Shown here: one piece after another, positions 10,465 through 20,923 of the stretch | Position numbering within the stretch: position 1 is the stretch's first letter | Layout: each line of letters begins with the position of its first letter | The notes under the pieces: model-generated | The model's input: only the letters and a program-made list of their open reading frames with translations | Told to the model about the DNA's origin: nothing | Database searches by the model: none | Assembly (NCBI GenBank): GCA_000750105.3 | Contig: JPHH03000031.1 | Span: 1 to 64,000 of the forward strand | Direction of reading: 5' to 3' | Origin: Tolypocladium sp. Sup5 PDA-1 | Taxonomy: Eukaryota; Ascomycota; Sordariomycetes; Hypocreales; Ophiocordycipitaceae | Length of the DNA: 64,000 nt | Program-made: the position numbers and the translations under genes

Positions 10465-11057
10465 ACGACTCACTGTATGATACCACATGTACAAGTACTA
10501 AATTTGCGTTGTGTATTGCACTGTCATGTATGCTAGAGATCATGGAGGATTTGGAGGACATCACATACACTGTACGATTACAGGTTGGAGGTTGACTTGG
10601 TTCAGGCGTCTCCATCCACATATAGAGCACATAATTGTCACGACGGAGCCTCTCATATCCGTAATGGGGAAGGCAGCAGCTTCCAGCTATCGGTCAACCA
10701 ACATCTACAAATACCGACTGCTGAAGCTGTGACCCATATTCGTACTTTATCTTGCTTGAGGGCTTCGTCTGGACACCTGAGCTCCGGGAGGTGGCCCAAG
10801 CTCTCGGTGTTGGTATTTTTAGTGGGCCGCTTCCGGCTCCAGAGCATCCCACCCTGGCCGCGTCGCGACGCGTCTCGATATTTCTCCTCCACCAAAATAC
10901 CCGCCCACCAATGCGCAACAACAGGCGGGCATCGTCTTGACTACAGTTGGTTCCGCCCTGATTTATAGCCACAGTGCACTTCAGCCATCAGCCATCAGCC
11001 TTTTATCGTCGCTCACCTACTACGTTTACCCTTTCGCGGCCCGTCCGTCCACTCGCG
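10465..11057. other. Intergenic region, mrh4 3' flank / promoter
   Basis: About 590 nt containing the mrh4 3' end and the promoter and leader of the next plus-strand gene. The 120 nt before 11058 are pyrimidine-rich, like a fungal leader. No other gene is seen. Confidence 0.4.
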
Positions 11058-12782
11058 ATGCCACGGCCAAAGAGGGCGCGAAACGCGCCGCCGAAGAATG
11101 CAAAGGCACCGGAGCCCTTGAGCGACATGGATCACCTGGACGACGACCGTGGCCGCACCAGAGGGCGCGCGAGGACGACTCGCTCTATGGGCTCGCGCCT
11201 GAGCCTTGGGGAGGAGGACGCTATCAGGGAAGCGAACCGCACCCGCGACGTTGCGCTAGACAGACTTGCGAATGAGGACGCGACCACGACGGTCGGAGAC
11301 GACACGAGAAGCTCGATTGAGATTGGCCGACGCGCCATGGCGACACCCGCGATGCGTCGAGATACCACTGGATTGGACCTGGCAGACGACGATGTGTTTG
11401 GCGACTTGGACGACAGCTTCGCGGACGGGGAGATGCCGCATGGAGGCCGCTCGGCAGACAGCACGTCTCTGACGCTGAGCCACTTCAAGCCCAGGTCGCG
11501 CCAGTCGAGCATCATCGGACGGAATGATCCTCCCATTCGGCCCAGCAGCAGGGGCCCCAACACGCCCGGGGTCAGCTCGTCGTTCAACATTGGGCTTTTC
11601 AGAAGACGCGCGAGAGAGCCCTCCATCCTGGGCACGTCGCGCAAACCACGATCGGAAACCGGGGGCACGACTCAAAACTCCGAGGTGGAAAGCGAAGGAG
11701 AGTTTGAGCCGGAGGCTGAGTCCACGCCTCTCAACGAACGGCGCAAGACGCGACACAGCCTGCGACGGGAGCGCGACCAGTCGTCGGTGCAGCCGGCGGA
11801 GTCGAGCTCGAGGAAGCGCAAGAGCGTCGAGGCACATGAAGCAAGTGCTCGCCCAGAGAAGACATCGCGTGTTCATTCAGATATTGAACGCAACGACGAT
11901 AGCGACTCAGAGCTGTCTGCCATTGCCTCTCCGTCCCCGCCTCCGCCTGGCTTCTTCCAACGGCCTGTAACGCCAGTCAACCAAGACGAGATTACTGCGC
12001 CGCCGGCCAGCAGCGACTCGGAGGGAGAAGCTGATGCGTGGCCGGATATTCACACGCTGGCGAAGCGACGCCGTCGGCCTTCAGTCGCCACCCCCCTGCG
12101 AGCTGATCACCTCTCTGATATCTCCTCGCCGCCGTCACTCACCCACTCGCCCAACTTTGAAGAGGCGAGAGCCACGAAACAACGGGGGCGACCGGCAACG
12201 CGGCGTCAAGAGTCACCCAAAATTACCACTGCAGACCTCACCAACCTGCTTCCCAAGCGCCGGTACAGGCGGACCCAGGACCCGTTTGACCTCGGCAGCG
12301 ACGAGGAGTTTGACACGACGGGCATGGCGCAAGACGAGGACGAGCTCTCTTATCTGCACGGGAGAGCTGCGCGAAGGAGAAAGGGCAGCCGGCCACCCAG
12401 CCGAGCCGCATCTGCACGGCCAGCTTCTCGCGCGGGTTCTCGGGCGGCCTCGCGCGCTCGAGGCAACAACTCCGCCCTGAAGCCCAAGCAGACGCCCACC
12501 TCTGTGCGTCGGTCCGCGCGGAGTAACAAGACGTACCACCATCGTCGATCCTCGGACAAGGAGAACGAGAGCGGCGATGATGGGGACGAGGAGGGACAGA
12601 GTCAGTTCTTGCCCTTGCCGGACGACACCTTTGACATGGGTACCGGCGAGGCCACGACGACCCGTGTGATCCCCTCGACAGAGGAGCTGAAGCAGGCGGC
12701 CAAGAAGTTTGTCGAGGTGGACAAGTGGGAGTTGGAGTTTGAGGAGGTCGCCGAGCCGCCGTCTCCGCAGAATGCGCGATGA
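11058..12782 (+). CDS. Unrecognised Ser/Arg-rich disordered protein
   Basis: Intron-free ORF of 574 residues from the ATG at 11058 (MPRPKRARN). The frame is open for 28 further codons upstream, but those lie in pyrimidine-rich leader-like DNA. I do not recognise the family. The protein is very hydrophilic: basic clusters that look like nuclear localisation signals (PRPKRAR, AKRRRRPS, PKRRYRRT), acidic patches, many Ser/Pro sites, and an SRA repeat-like stretch near 12385-12465. Two short blocks look conserved rather than random: TADLTNLLPKRRYRRTQDPFDL, here described only by its positions 12226-12291, and the C-terminal KKFVEVDKWELEFEEV. A nuclear, chromatin-associated role is a guess from composition. 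Strong codon bias and the clean open frame support a real gene. Confidence 0.75.
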   Translation: MPRPKRARNAPPKNAKAPEPLSDMDHLDDDRGRTRGRARTTRSMGSRLSLGEEDAIREANRTRDVALDRLANEDATTTVGDDTRSSIEIGRRAMATPAMRRDTTGLDLADDDVFGDLDDSFADGEMPHGGRSADSTSLTLSHFKPRSRQSSIIGRNDPPIRPSSRGPNTPGVSSSFNIGLFRRRAREPSILGTSRKPRSETGGTTQNSEVESEGEFEPEAESTPLNERRKTRHSLRRERDQSSVQPAESSSRKRKSVEAHEASARPEKTSRVHSDIERNDDSDSELSAIASPSPPPPGFFQRPVTPVNQDEITAPPASSDSEGEADAWPDIHTLAKRRRRPSVATPLRADHLSDISSPPSLTHSPNFEEARATKQRGRPATRRQESPKITTADLTNLLPKRRYRRTQDPFDLGSDEEFDTTGMAQDEDELSYLHGRAARRRKGSRPPSRAASARPASRAGSRAASRARGNNSALKPKQTPTSVRRSARSNKTYHHRRSSDKENESGDDGDEEGQSQFLPLPDDTFDMGTGEATTTRVIPSTEELKQAAKKFVEVDKWELEFEEVAEPPSPQNAR

Positions 12783-13057
12783 GCAGGGGCAAGGGCAAGA
12801 TTTGATTTTCCTTTCATGACTAGGGAGCGAATGGAGCAACGGGTGTTAGTTACGTATACATGTCAACTCTGTATAGGTTCAATAGGGGTAAAATTGGAGG
12901 CTTGGGAGAGCCTTCTTGATATCATTTCATCTTTGCTCGAATCCCGCGAGAAGCGGTCCGCTTTGGGGACCTTTACGGTTTGAAATCTAAAAACCACAAC
13001 TCCTCTACGCCGTAATGCCGTGCTAAATCCATGCTCGCCGTACGATTGCCCCAGGCC
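12783..13057. other. Convergent 3' flanks
   Basis: A 275-nt gap between the 3' ends of two convergent genes. It is AT-richer than its neighbours and probably holds both polyadenylation regions. No gene is seen. Confidence 0.4.
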
Positions 13058-13959
13058 CTATTTCATCAAGCTGATGGCCTCTGTTTTCTGTTCCACGACC
13101 GCCAGCAAGGGATCCAGCACATTCGGATCCCGCAGGCCGACTGTAATGTCATCCGGTAATCGCCCGGACATGAACAATGCCTGTTTGAGTCAAACGTCAG
13201 TCGCCGTCCTCTCACGGAGATGTGTCTGGGTAGCCCTACCCGCTTCACGTCCTCAAACTTTGCCTCCTTGGCCGTGTACTCGCGAATCACCTCGTCCGTC
13301 TCAAAGTCGACGTAGACGCGCGTGTCGCGTATCCGCACCACGACGTTGTCGAGGCGCAGGAAGAGGCGGCAGAGCAGCAGCATGCGCTTCTCGTGGACGC
13401 GCAGCTTGGCGCTGTACACGGAGATGCCGTTGTCGTCGAGCTCGCTCTCATACAGCACCACCTCGTCGAAGAAGAGTATCGGGTCACGCCGCTTGAGCAG
13501 CTCGAGGGGTATCTTTTTGTCGGTGGGCTGCAGCGCAACGCTCGCGTCCTGCGGCTGCTGCACCGTGCCCGCGTACGTCGTAGAGTAGCTCCAGTCGTAG
13601 GGCTTGACGACCTCCTTGATCTTCTGGGTGGTGCCCTCCCTCGTGCTCTCCCAGTCGCGCGCGTAGGCGACCTTGAGCATGTTCTTCTCCGTCTTGTCGA
13701 CGGCGTCGAGGGCGTCGGGCGCGGTGAAGCGGATGGCCCAGTTGGTCGGCGCGTGGAGCACCTCGACCATGTTGTCGCCGAAGATCATCTCGGGTATGGG
13801 GATGCCGATCTGCTCCGTCATGGCGTCGATGACGCCGGACTTGGAGATGGGGAGCTTGCGCGTGGAGATGCGGAAGCGCTTCTGGGTGTGCGACGTCGTG
13901 GCGGCGGAGAGGGCGTCGGGGGTCGGGAACGGCTCGTTTGGGTGCGTAATGTGGTTCAT
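13058..13959 (-). CDS. tip41: TIP41-like PP2A pathway regulator
   Basis: Two exons, 13240-13959 and 13058-13180, with a 59-nt intron (donor GTAGGG, acceptor AACAG), encode 280 residues. TIP41 signatures are clear: RFRISTRKLPISKSGVID, PIPEMIFGDN, the tryptophan block NWAIRFTAPDAL, PYDWSYSTTYAGT, DPILFFDEVVLYESELDDNG, and, after splicing, LPDDITVGLRDPNVLDP. Without splicing the conserved C-terminus is lost. Yeast Tip41 binds Tap42 and modulates PP2A-type phosphatases downstream of TOR. The start at 13959 has the context GCCACCATG; an in-frame ATG at 13980 would add seven residues. The gene shares a divergent promoter with the Aurora kinase gene. Confidence 0.9.
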
Positions 13960-14700
13960 GGTGGCGGCTGCAAGCTGCATCGAAAACGTCTGCACTGATT
14001 CGAGAGATGGATAGAGGAGGTCGGGTGCAAATAGAGCGAGGAGGGATGCTGAAGCGAGGTCCCGACGGAAGTTGAACGACGATGGTGGGGTAGCTCTGGT
14101 ATCGATTGCACCAGCCCACCAGCCCACCATCACTCATACATGTCAATGCGAGCTGTCGTCAAGGGAGACCAACACAATGAAAGCAAGGCCTGCAGCCACC
14201 AGCACGAGCTCAGTCAAGTTGCCCCGGCTTATCCGTACGATATACAGGGTTCTACCAGCATTACTTCGGGAGCACTTTCGAGCTTTCTACTGGGTGGCTG
14301 ATGCCCAGCTCCGGTACCAAGCGTGTGCAATTAGTGCGGGAACTCTGCTCGACTTTCCTTCATATCCGCCTGCTCAGATCTCCATATTGGTTCAACGGGC
14401 CATCAATTCGCATAATCGGACATTCACGAAAAGACTTTTAATGCACCGAGTTTGTCGATTCAATCGAATTGCGATGGTAGAGGGAGGCTTACTCGTATAG
14501 TCGTTTGGGGTGGTTGGTCAGCATTGTTGGTGGTGCTTCCAGGCTGGTTGCTCTGACAACGGCCACCGACAACTGTTTGGCCGGCCGACCTACCGGGGAT
14601 CCTTGAACTACCCTCCGCCACTTGAACCACACCAACTGTCCGCTCCCGTGGCTCCTTCGAAGTTAAACCTGTAGAACTCATCACCACTACTGCGGATTCA
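13960..14700. promoter_or_regulatory. Divergent promoter, tip41 / Aurora kinase
   Basis: A 741-nt spacer between divergent starts. It holds both promoters and leaders, and the final 100 nt before 14701 are C-rich and look like a leader. No strong TATA box or other gene is visible. Confidence 0.5.
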
Positions 14701-15995
14701 ATGGCGACACGCACGCTCGAGTCGCGCCTCGAGCGCATGTCTGTCCAGGACGAAAACGACCCTGCCGACGGCACCAAGCACTACTCAAAGAGCAAGGTAG
14801 GAGCTCTTGCGGTGGACTGGAAGCTTATCCGAAGCTAATCCCCTCTGTAGACCATTGTCGCATCGAGCTCATCAACACTTCCCCATGGAAGCAGCCGCAC
14901 GAATCTCTTCAAGGTCGCTCTGCAATCACAAAGCCATAATGCCATCGCTTCGGTGACGCTGCCATCGCAGGCCGCCCAACGGAAAGCCAACAACCCTGCG
15001 TCCCCTCCGCGAAAGCCGCTCCCTGCCAGCTCGTCTCGCAACTCCGGAGAGTCCGCGGACGAGGCCAAGGCCGTCGCCTTGGTCGAGCAACCCAGTATGC
15101 CCAAGTCCTTCCACCTGGGCATGTTCGAGATTGGGCGGCCGCTAGGCAAGGGCAAGTTCGGGCGCGTATATCTCGCCAGGGAACGCACAAGCGGCTTCAT
15201 CTGTGCCCTGAAGGTCCTCCACAAGAGCGAGCTCCAGGTCGGCGGAGTCGAGCGACAGGTGCGGCGCGAGATTGAGATCCAGAGCAACCTCCGGCACCCC
15301 AACATCCTGCAGCTGTTCGGCCACTTCCACGACAGCAAGCGCGTGTTCCTGATATTGGAGTTTGCCGGCAAGGGGGAGCTGTACAAGCACCTCCGGCGCG
15401 AGAACCGCTTCCCGGAGTGGAAGGCTGCCCAGTACATTGCCCAGATGGCATCCGCGCTCCGGTACCTGCACAGGAAGCACGTCATCCACCGGGACATCAA
15501 GCCCGAGAACATCCTCGTTGGTATCCACGGCGAGATCAAGATCTCGGACTTTGGGTGGAGCGTGCATGCGCCGAACAACAGAAGGAAGACGATGTGCGGC
15601 ACCCTGGATTACCTGCCCCCAGAGATGATCAAGCCTGGGTCGTCGGACAATTACTACAACGAAAAGATTGATCTGTGGAGCTTGGGGGTCTTGACCTACG
15701 AGTTCCTCGTCGGCGAGGCTCCGTTTGAGGACACTCCCGTCATGACTCAACGGAGGATCGCTCGTGCCGACATGTCGATTCCCTCGTTTGTCAGCCCCGA
15801 GGCCAGTGATCTCATCAAAAAGGTTCGTACCAGCTTCTCTCTTCAAATGCCTTCATGCTGGCTAACTACAAACAGCTTTTGGTTCTCGACCCCGAGAAGA
15901 GAATCCCGCTCGAGCAGGTTCAGCAGCATCCCTGGATCCTGAAGCACTGTGTCAAGGGCGAGAGGGCTACCAACCGCGAAAAGGCTCTGAGTTGA
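14701..15995 (+). CDS. ark1: Aurora protein kinase (Ipl1/Ark1)
   Basis: Three exons: 14701-14796, 14851-15822 and 15876-15995, giving 395 residues. Introns of 54 and 53 nt have donors GTAGGA and GTTCGT; the second has a GCTAAC branch point. Kinase landmarks: glycine loop GKGKFG (131-136), Lys153 in CALK, HRD with Asp247, DFGWS from Asp265, the Aurora activation loop RRKTMCGT with Thr279, and a GTLDYLPPEM P+1 region. After the last splice, LLVLDPEKRIPLEQVQQHPWI completes the C-lobe. The DFGWS and KTMCGTLDY signatures separate Aurora from other AGC-like kinases. As the catalytic subunit of the chromosomal passenger complex it should control kinetochore attachment, condensation and cytokinesis. 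The 120-residue N-terminus is Ser-rich and disordered. Confidence 0.94.
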
Positions 15996-16270
15996 TGACG
16001 CGATGCAAAAGCAGTAGCTGTTTTGCTTGGTTGGATGGATAGGGACGGCGTTTGCGTGTTGCAATAATGAGGGACAATGGTGTGCATATGAAGGAGTTAC
16101 TGGAGTCTCTAGTCTTGGGCAATTCGATACAAAACAAGGCCATGAGTTGCGTCGTATATTTCTTCTTTGGGTATCGTCAAGAGCATCGTGAGCAGAGGCC
16201 AAAGCTGTGGATGACCCCCGGAGAGACAAGCCGTATCGTACATGGTCGTGGGCTTTCGCCTTTTCCTTCC
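15996..16270. other. Convergent 3' flanks, Aurora / atp23
   Basis: A 275-nt gap between convergent genes, with no ORF of note. It probably holds both polyadenylation regions. Confidence 0.4.
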
Positions 16271-17105
16271 TCACCTATATACTTCGTCAAATGGTCTGGT
16301 GTCTGAAAAGCACGAGTCCCAGACTTGGTCTATCACTTTTGAGGCTTGCGCCTCGTCCTTGCACCTCGGCCGCGCCATGACCGAGTTGATGGCCCTCCGG
16401 CGGACGCAGTTTTGGAACTGCTGTGTCACGGACCACTGGCCTCGAGTGAATGCTTCCCTCGTCCACCGACATTCTCCGCTGAGCATCGATGCGCGGATCT
16501 GATAGCACGGTTAGTGGTGCGATGATCGGGGCATGTGGTGCGGAGGGACTGACCTCTGTGCAGGCCGCGTGCTTCAAATCCTTGTCTCCCGCCCAGTCGA
16601 CTTTCCAGCGCAGGTGGTCCCAGGCATGCACCATCTCGTGCGCCAGCGTGTCCTCCAAGTGCTTGCGGTCCCGGATCTCGTTTGCGCACAGCAGGATGCC
16701 GTGGTTGGGGCTGAAGCCGCCGGACTGGCGATGGACCTGGCCGTCGTCCTCTAACCGGGCGGGACAGCGGCGGCACAGGACGTTGGAAGGGTCGAGCTTG
16801 CCGTTGAGGCCTTGGATCTTGTCAGACAGGAAGCGCACGGCGGGCGAGTAGGTGAAGAGCCAGTCGCGGTACTCCTCGCAGCGCTTGCAGTCACGCTCCT
16901 CGTGCACCTTGTAGCGCCATTCGCGGTAGTGAAACTGGCCCTCCTTGGTCATCTGGCCGGAGAGGATTCGAAAGTAGTTCATCCACCACTTGGTCTCGGG
17001 GTCAAAGCCGGTGCGCGCCGGGTCGTTGACGACCTCCTTGGGGGGACTCGATGCCGTGGTCCCGGACGGACCCGGGGGTGGTGAGGGAGCTGCATCGGAC
17101 CCCAT
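16271..17105 (-). CDS. atp23: Mitochondrial inner membrane protease Atp23
   Basis: Two exons, 16554-17105 and 16271-16498, with a 55-nt intron (donor GTCAGT, acceptor ATCAG), encode 259 residues. The zinc metalloprotease motif HEMVH lies at 156-160 within TLAHEMVHAWDH. Upstream are the paired Cys motifs CKRCEEYRDW and CRRCPARL and the conserved GGFSPNHGILLCAN; downstream, after splicing, the basic block FTRGQWSVTQQFQNCVRRRAI. All are typical of Atp23, which trims the Atp6 precursor and helps assemble the F0 sector of ATP synthase in the intermembrane space. There is no classical presequence, which fits the Cys-rich import route known for yeast Atp23. The N-terminus is Pro/Ser-rich. Confidence 0.92.
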
Positions 17106-17876
17106 GGCGGTGGCCGGGCTGTTTTCGAAAGAGGAGGTGCTGTAGGTTTCAGTTCGTCCGCGAATTATGGGTCGCTGCGACGCAGGGAAGCAGTGAGGCG
17201 ATGGTTTGCGCCCTTTTGCAGGCCGGATGAATGGTGTCTGTCGATGCAGGGCTCTCTCGCTGGTTGCAGCCAGCGCCCGGAAATTCTGCCGGGCGCCGTA
17301 GTACTCCCTGTCTGCGGGCGGTGAGAAGGCATAGAGCCGGTGGGTACGTACCTGTACTTCGCCCTCCGTAACCTCAGGAGGTACCTACAGTAAAGGCTAA
17401 GTAGCCCCGAGACGACCGACTCGTTAGCGGCCCCGGGGCTTGGCCTTAGCGCCCCCAGTTCCACTGTCCTGCCTGAGGTCATCGCCCTGCGCGCCCTGCT
17501 GGCGGGCCTATGACATCGCCCACAGACGTCAAAGCGGGCCCTGCGTCGGGACTGGGGATGACGTGAAGCCCAATAAGCTTCACAGGCACGACATGAGGAT
17601 CCAGGCGAAGCATCCCACTTGCGAACGCCAATGTCCACGGCCGATGCAGTTGCAAGGGCAGGCAGTCAATATGACGGACGAGGGAATTACGAGGTCACAG
17701 CCTCAAGGTCAGTTTCACGTCGTCTTGCATGTGAGAGAGACGCGGCGAGAGTGACGTGACGTCCTCGAGTCTCGCTGCTTTCTCTCTCTCCGCTGGCCCC
17801 GGTTCTTTTCATTCTTTCATTCGCAACTCCGGGAAAAACGTTACTGACGAAGATTTTGCCATCAGAAGCCGCAGGC
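17106..17876. promoter_or_regulatory. Divergent intergenic region, atp23 / pro1
   Basis: A 771-nt spacer between divergent genes. It contains GTACGTACC and GTACTTCG-type elements near 17345 and a CT-rich leader just before 17877. ORFs on both strands lack motifs. No gene is seen. Confidence 0.45.
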
Positions 17877-19460
17877 ATGAAGCGCTCCAGGTCGTCGCTG
17901 ACAATCGTCATCAAGCTGGGTGAGTTGGCCACGGGACCGCGGCGATTCCTCGCTGGAATGCCCCTTAGCTGACTCGATGGAATGAATACAGGGACGAGCT
18001 CGATTGTGGATGAAAAGACACATGAGCCGCTGCTGCCCATCCTGACCTTGATCGTGGACACGGCAAACAAGCTCAGAAAAGATGGCCACAGAGTTGTCAT
18101 TGTCTCGTCAGGGGCCATTGGCGTCGGTCTGCGCCGAATGGACGTGGACAAGAGACCAAAGCATCTAGCCCAGCTGCAGGTGAGTACCTCTTACACCATC
18201 CATTGCCCGAGACTTGCCCTGACCATGTCACGAACCCAGGCCCTGGCAGCAATAGGCCAATGTCGCCTAATGAGTCTATGGGACAGCCTTTTTGGGCATC
18301 TGGCCCAGCCAATTGCTCAGATTCTTCTGACCCGGAATGACATTGCCGATGTAAGGCCCCTAGACAGCTGTCGTGTCGAATCGTCATGAGCGAAGTGCTA
18401 ATGATAATACCCCAGCGGACGAGGTATCTCAATGCTCAAAATACCTTCAACCAGCTGCTGGAGATGGGAGTTATTCCCATCGTCAACGAAAACGACACAC
18501 TGGCCGTCTCCGAAATCAAATTTGGCGACAACGATACCCTTTCGGCAATCACCGCGGCCATGATTCATGCGGATATGCTGTTCCTCATGACAGACGTCGA
18601 CTGCCTGTACGACAAGAACCCGCGGACGCACCCGGAAGCCCGTCCCATCGAGATTGTCGACGACATCAGCGCTCTGGAAGCCGATGGTGGGTTCCGCGAC
18701 TCACATGTCTTTCAGAAATGATACTAATCGAGGCGTAATAGTATCGAGCGCCGGCTCTGCTTTGGGCACAGGCGGCATGAGCACCAAGATTGTCGCTGCA
18801 AGGCTGGGGACGTTGGCTGGTGTAACAACGATAATTACCCGGTCCTCCAATCCTGGCAACATCCTCGGCATAGTTCGCTACTTGACAGTCCCCCCGACAC
18901 CCAGCAGCACGTCATCCGAGTCTGGTGATCATCCTGCTGAGCCATTGTCGCAGAAGAGAGTATCCTTGAATCTCTTGGACGCGTCGACACACGCCGATGA
19001 TGCCTCGGCTCCGCCGCTGCACACGCGGTTCTTGCCGTCGAATGATCCGATCCAAGATCGCTACTTCTGGCTCCTGCACACACCTAACCCACACGGCACG
19101 ATCTACATCGACGCTGGCTGTCACCGGGCCTTGCTGGACAAGGCAGGCCTGCTGCCTGTTGGGGTGGTCGACGTGGAAGGCCACTTTGCCCAGCAGGAAG
19201 TGGTACGTCTAGTCGTCGTGGAGCGGCGCGCCTCTTCTCCAGGGCCGGATGGGAAACGATGGGAGGGAATGGCTCAAGAGGTTGGGCGTGCACTGGTAAA
19301 CTATGCTGCCGCCGAGATTACGAGAATCATGGGCCACCAGAGCGTGGAGATTGAGGAGATTCTCGGATACGCCGACAGCGAGTACGTCGCGCACCGCTCG
19401 CACATTGGGTTCTTTAGAAAAGAGAGTCGCCCGGTAACGCCGATTCGGGATTTTGAATGA
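17877..19460 (+). CDS. pro1: Glutamate 5-kinase (proline biosynthesis)
   Basis: Five exons: 17877-17919, 17992-18179, 18240-18350, 18416-18686 and 18742-19460, giving 443 residues. Introns are 72, 60, 65 and 55 nt long. The amino-acid kinase domain shows TIVIKLGTSSIVDE (completed by the first splice), VIVSSGAIGVGLRRM, PIVNENDTLAVSEIKFGDND, LFLMTDVDCLYDKNPRT, and ISALEADVSSAGSALGTGGM (completed by the last splice). The C-terminus from about residue 310 is a PUA domain (IYIDAGCHRALLDKAGLLPVGV). The enzyme phosphorylates glutamate with ATP, the first and feedback-regulated step to proline. Length and layout fit fungal Pro1. The first exon is only 43 nt. The family match is firm, and all junctions keep frame. 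Confidence 0.94.
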
Positions 19461-19649
19461 CCGGAATGAATCTATGGTAATGTCTTGGGAAAGGACATGT
19501 AAATCCACATGAAAGAGAAGGACCAAAAGCGAATTGATTGCTATTCTTTTCCCCATGATACCATGTAAGTTCCCGTAAATTGACCTTTAAACGCCTCTGC
19601 AATGTCGAGTTCCCCGGTCTAACGCCTGCAGGTTTCGCCAACCTCTCAA

Positions 19650-20291
19650 CTAGTTGGTAGCAAACAAGTTGTCTTCGTCGCGCAGGTACTCTCCACAGTC
19701 GGCCTGGCGGAAGACGGTTATGCCTGTCGGGTCCAGCCTCCGTGCCTCGGCCGTGCTCCGGGCCGTGACGCCGAAGCCCAGGGGCGTGTCGTTCATGCTG
19801 TAGACCACGACGCCCTGATGCTCGGGGCAGTCGTCGGACCACCGCCCGACGTGGGCCTTGACGATGTTGCCCCCGTAGAGGAAGGGCATTTCGCCGTTTG
19901 GGCGCACCCAGACCTTCCACCGGGCGTGCTCGGCGATGATTTCGAGGGCGGTAATGTGCAGGCGGAACTTGCCAGTCTTGGTAAATTTGCCTTGGTAGAG
20001 GATCCAGCGTTAGCAATTGGACGGTCTATCTCTGAGGACGTTGGGGGGACGGATGGAAGCCGTACCGACGCAGGTTCCGAGGGAGAGGAGCTTCTCGCGC
20101 GCTATTGAGGTGGCCAGGTTGGCGATTGACAGGCGGACGTAGTAGACGCGGTCCTTGACCAGCCGAAAGACAAATCTGTCTGCGTTGGGCGAGTCGTCGA
20201 GCGGCGCGATGAGGTTCTTGAGCGAGCCGCCCGTGTAATTGGCGAGCTTGGTGAAGAGCGTCTTGCTCTCCTGCTCCGTGAGGGGGCGCAT
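19650..20291 (-). CDS. nip7: 60S ribosome biogenesis protein Nip7
   Basis: Two exons, 20066-20291 and 19650-19990, with a 75-nt intron (donor GTACGG, acceptor CCAAG), encode 188 residues, close to the usual 180. The N-terminus MRPLTEQESKTLFTKLANY is the Nip7 hallmark. The splice restores LGTCVGKFTKTGKFRLHITAL, and the C-terminal PUA domain follows (WVRPNGEMPFLYGGNIVKAH, then PLGFGVTARSTAEAR). Nip7 binds pre-60S particles in the nucleolus and is needed for 27S pre-rRNA processing. The acceptor is AAG rather than the commoner CAG/TAG. Pro1 converges with it about 190 nt downstream, and the gene is divergent from the glycyl-tRNA synthetase gene. Confidence 0.94.
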
Positions 20292-20923
20292 GTTGACGGA
20301 GAGTGCGCTCTGCGAGGTGCTTGATTCCGTGCGAAGTGCAAATTCGATCAGCGTGGTCGGTGGTATCCAAGATCTCTGGTGAAGGCGTCACGGAAGGCTG
20401 ATGAGGCTGTCGTCGATGGGTTGTATGTACGGATTATTGCAGAGCGGAAAAAATCTGGACCTGGACAGCCTATCAAACGTGGGGCGCCGATAAGGAGCCA
20501 AAGAGTTTTAGGCGGGTTGGCGAGCCAGCCAGGTCCAGCGAGGGGCCTGGACAACGAGGCAATGGAGGGGCAGTCGTCTGTCGTTGGTCAGCGAGCCCAA
20601 GTTCCCTCCAGTTCGATGCACCCCTTCCACAGCGAGACACGAGACAGCTTTGCAGCGCCATCCTGCCCCTTCTGCCCACCAACCACCCAGCACACACCAC
20701 CCACCCGACCGTCGCAGTGGAGTATATCACCACTGTATTTAGGCTTTAGGGCACTTTGCTCTGGCAGTTGCTGGCACCAGCGAGCGGCAATCGGACGTGT
20801 CTTTTTATTCGAGTCACGCAGCTCTTCGAGACACTTCCTTTTCCCCCCACCATCCAGAGGATCAAGTGCGGCCTGAGTTTTGTGACTCACGCACTGCTCC
20901 TCAAGACCTGATATCCACGGTGG
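20292..20923. promoter_or_regulatory. Divergent promoter, nip7 / glycyl-tRNA synthetase
   Basis: A 632-nt spacer between two genes of the translation machinery. The side next to 20924 is C-rich. No separate gene or clear TATA box is seen. Confidence 0.5.

Noticed and set aside
12935..12965. CTCGAATCCCGCG considered as a tRNA T-arm
   Set aside because: No matching A box, acceptor stem or anticodon arm can be folded around it.
17165..17638. A 157-codon minus-strand ORF upstream of pro1
   Set aside because: Lies in the divergent promoter, is Arg/Ser-rich, and has no recognisable motif.
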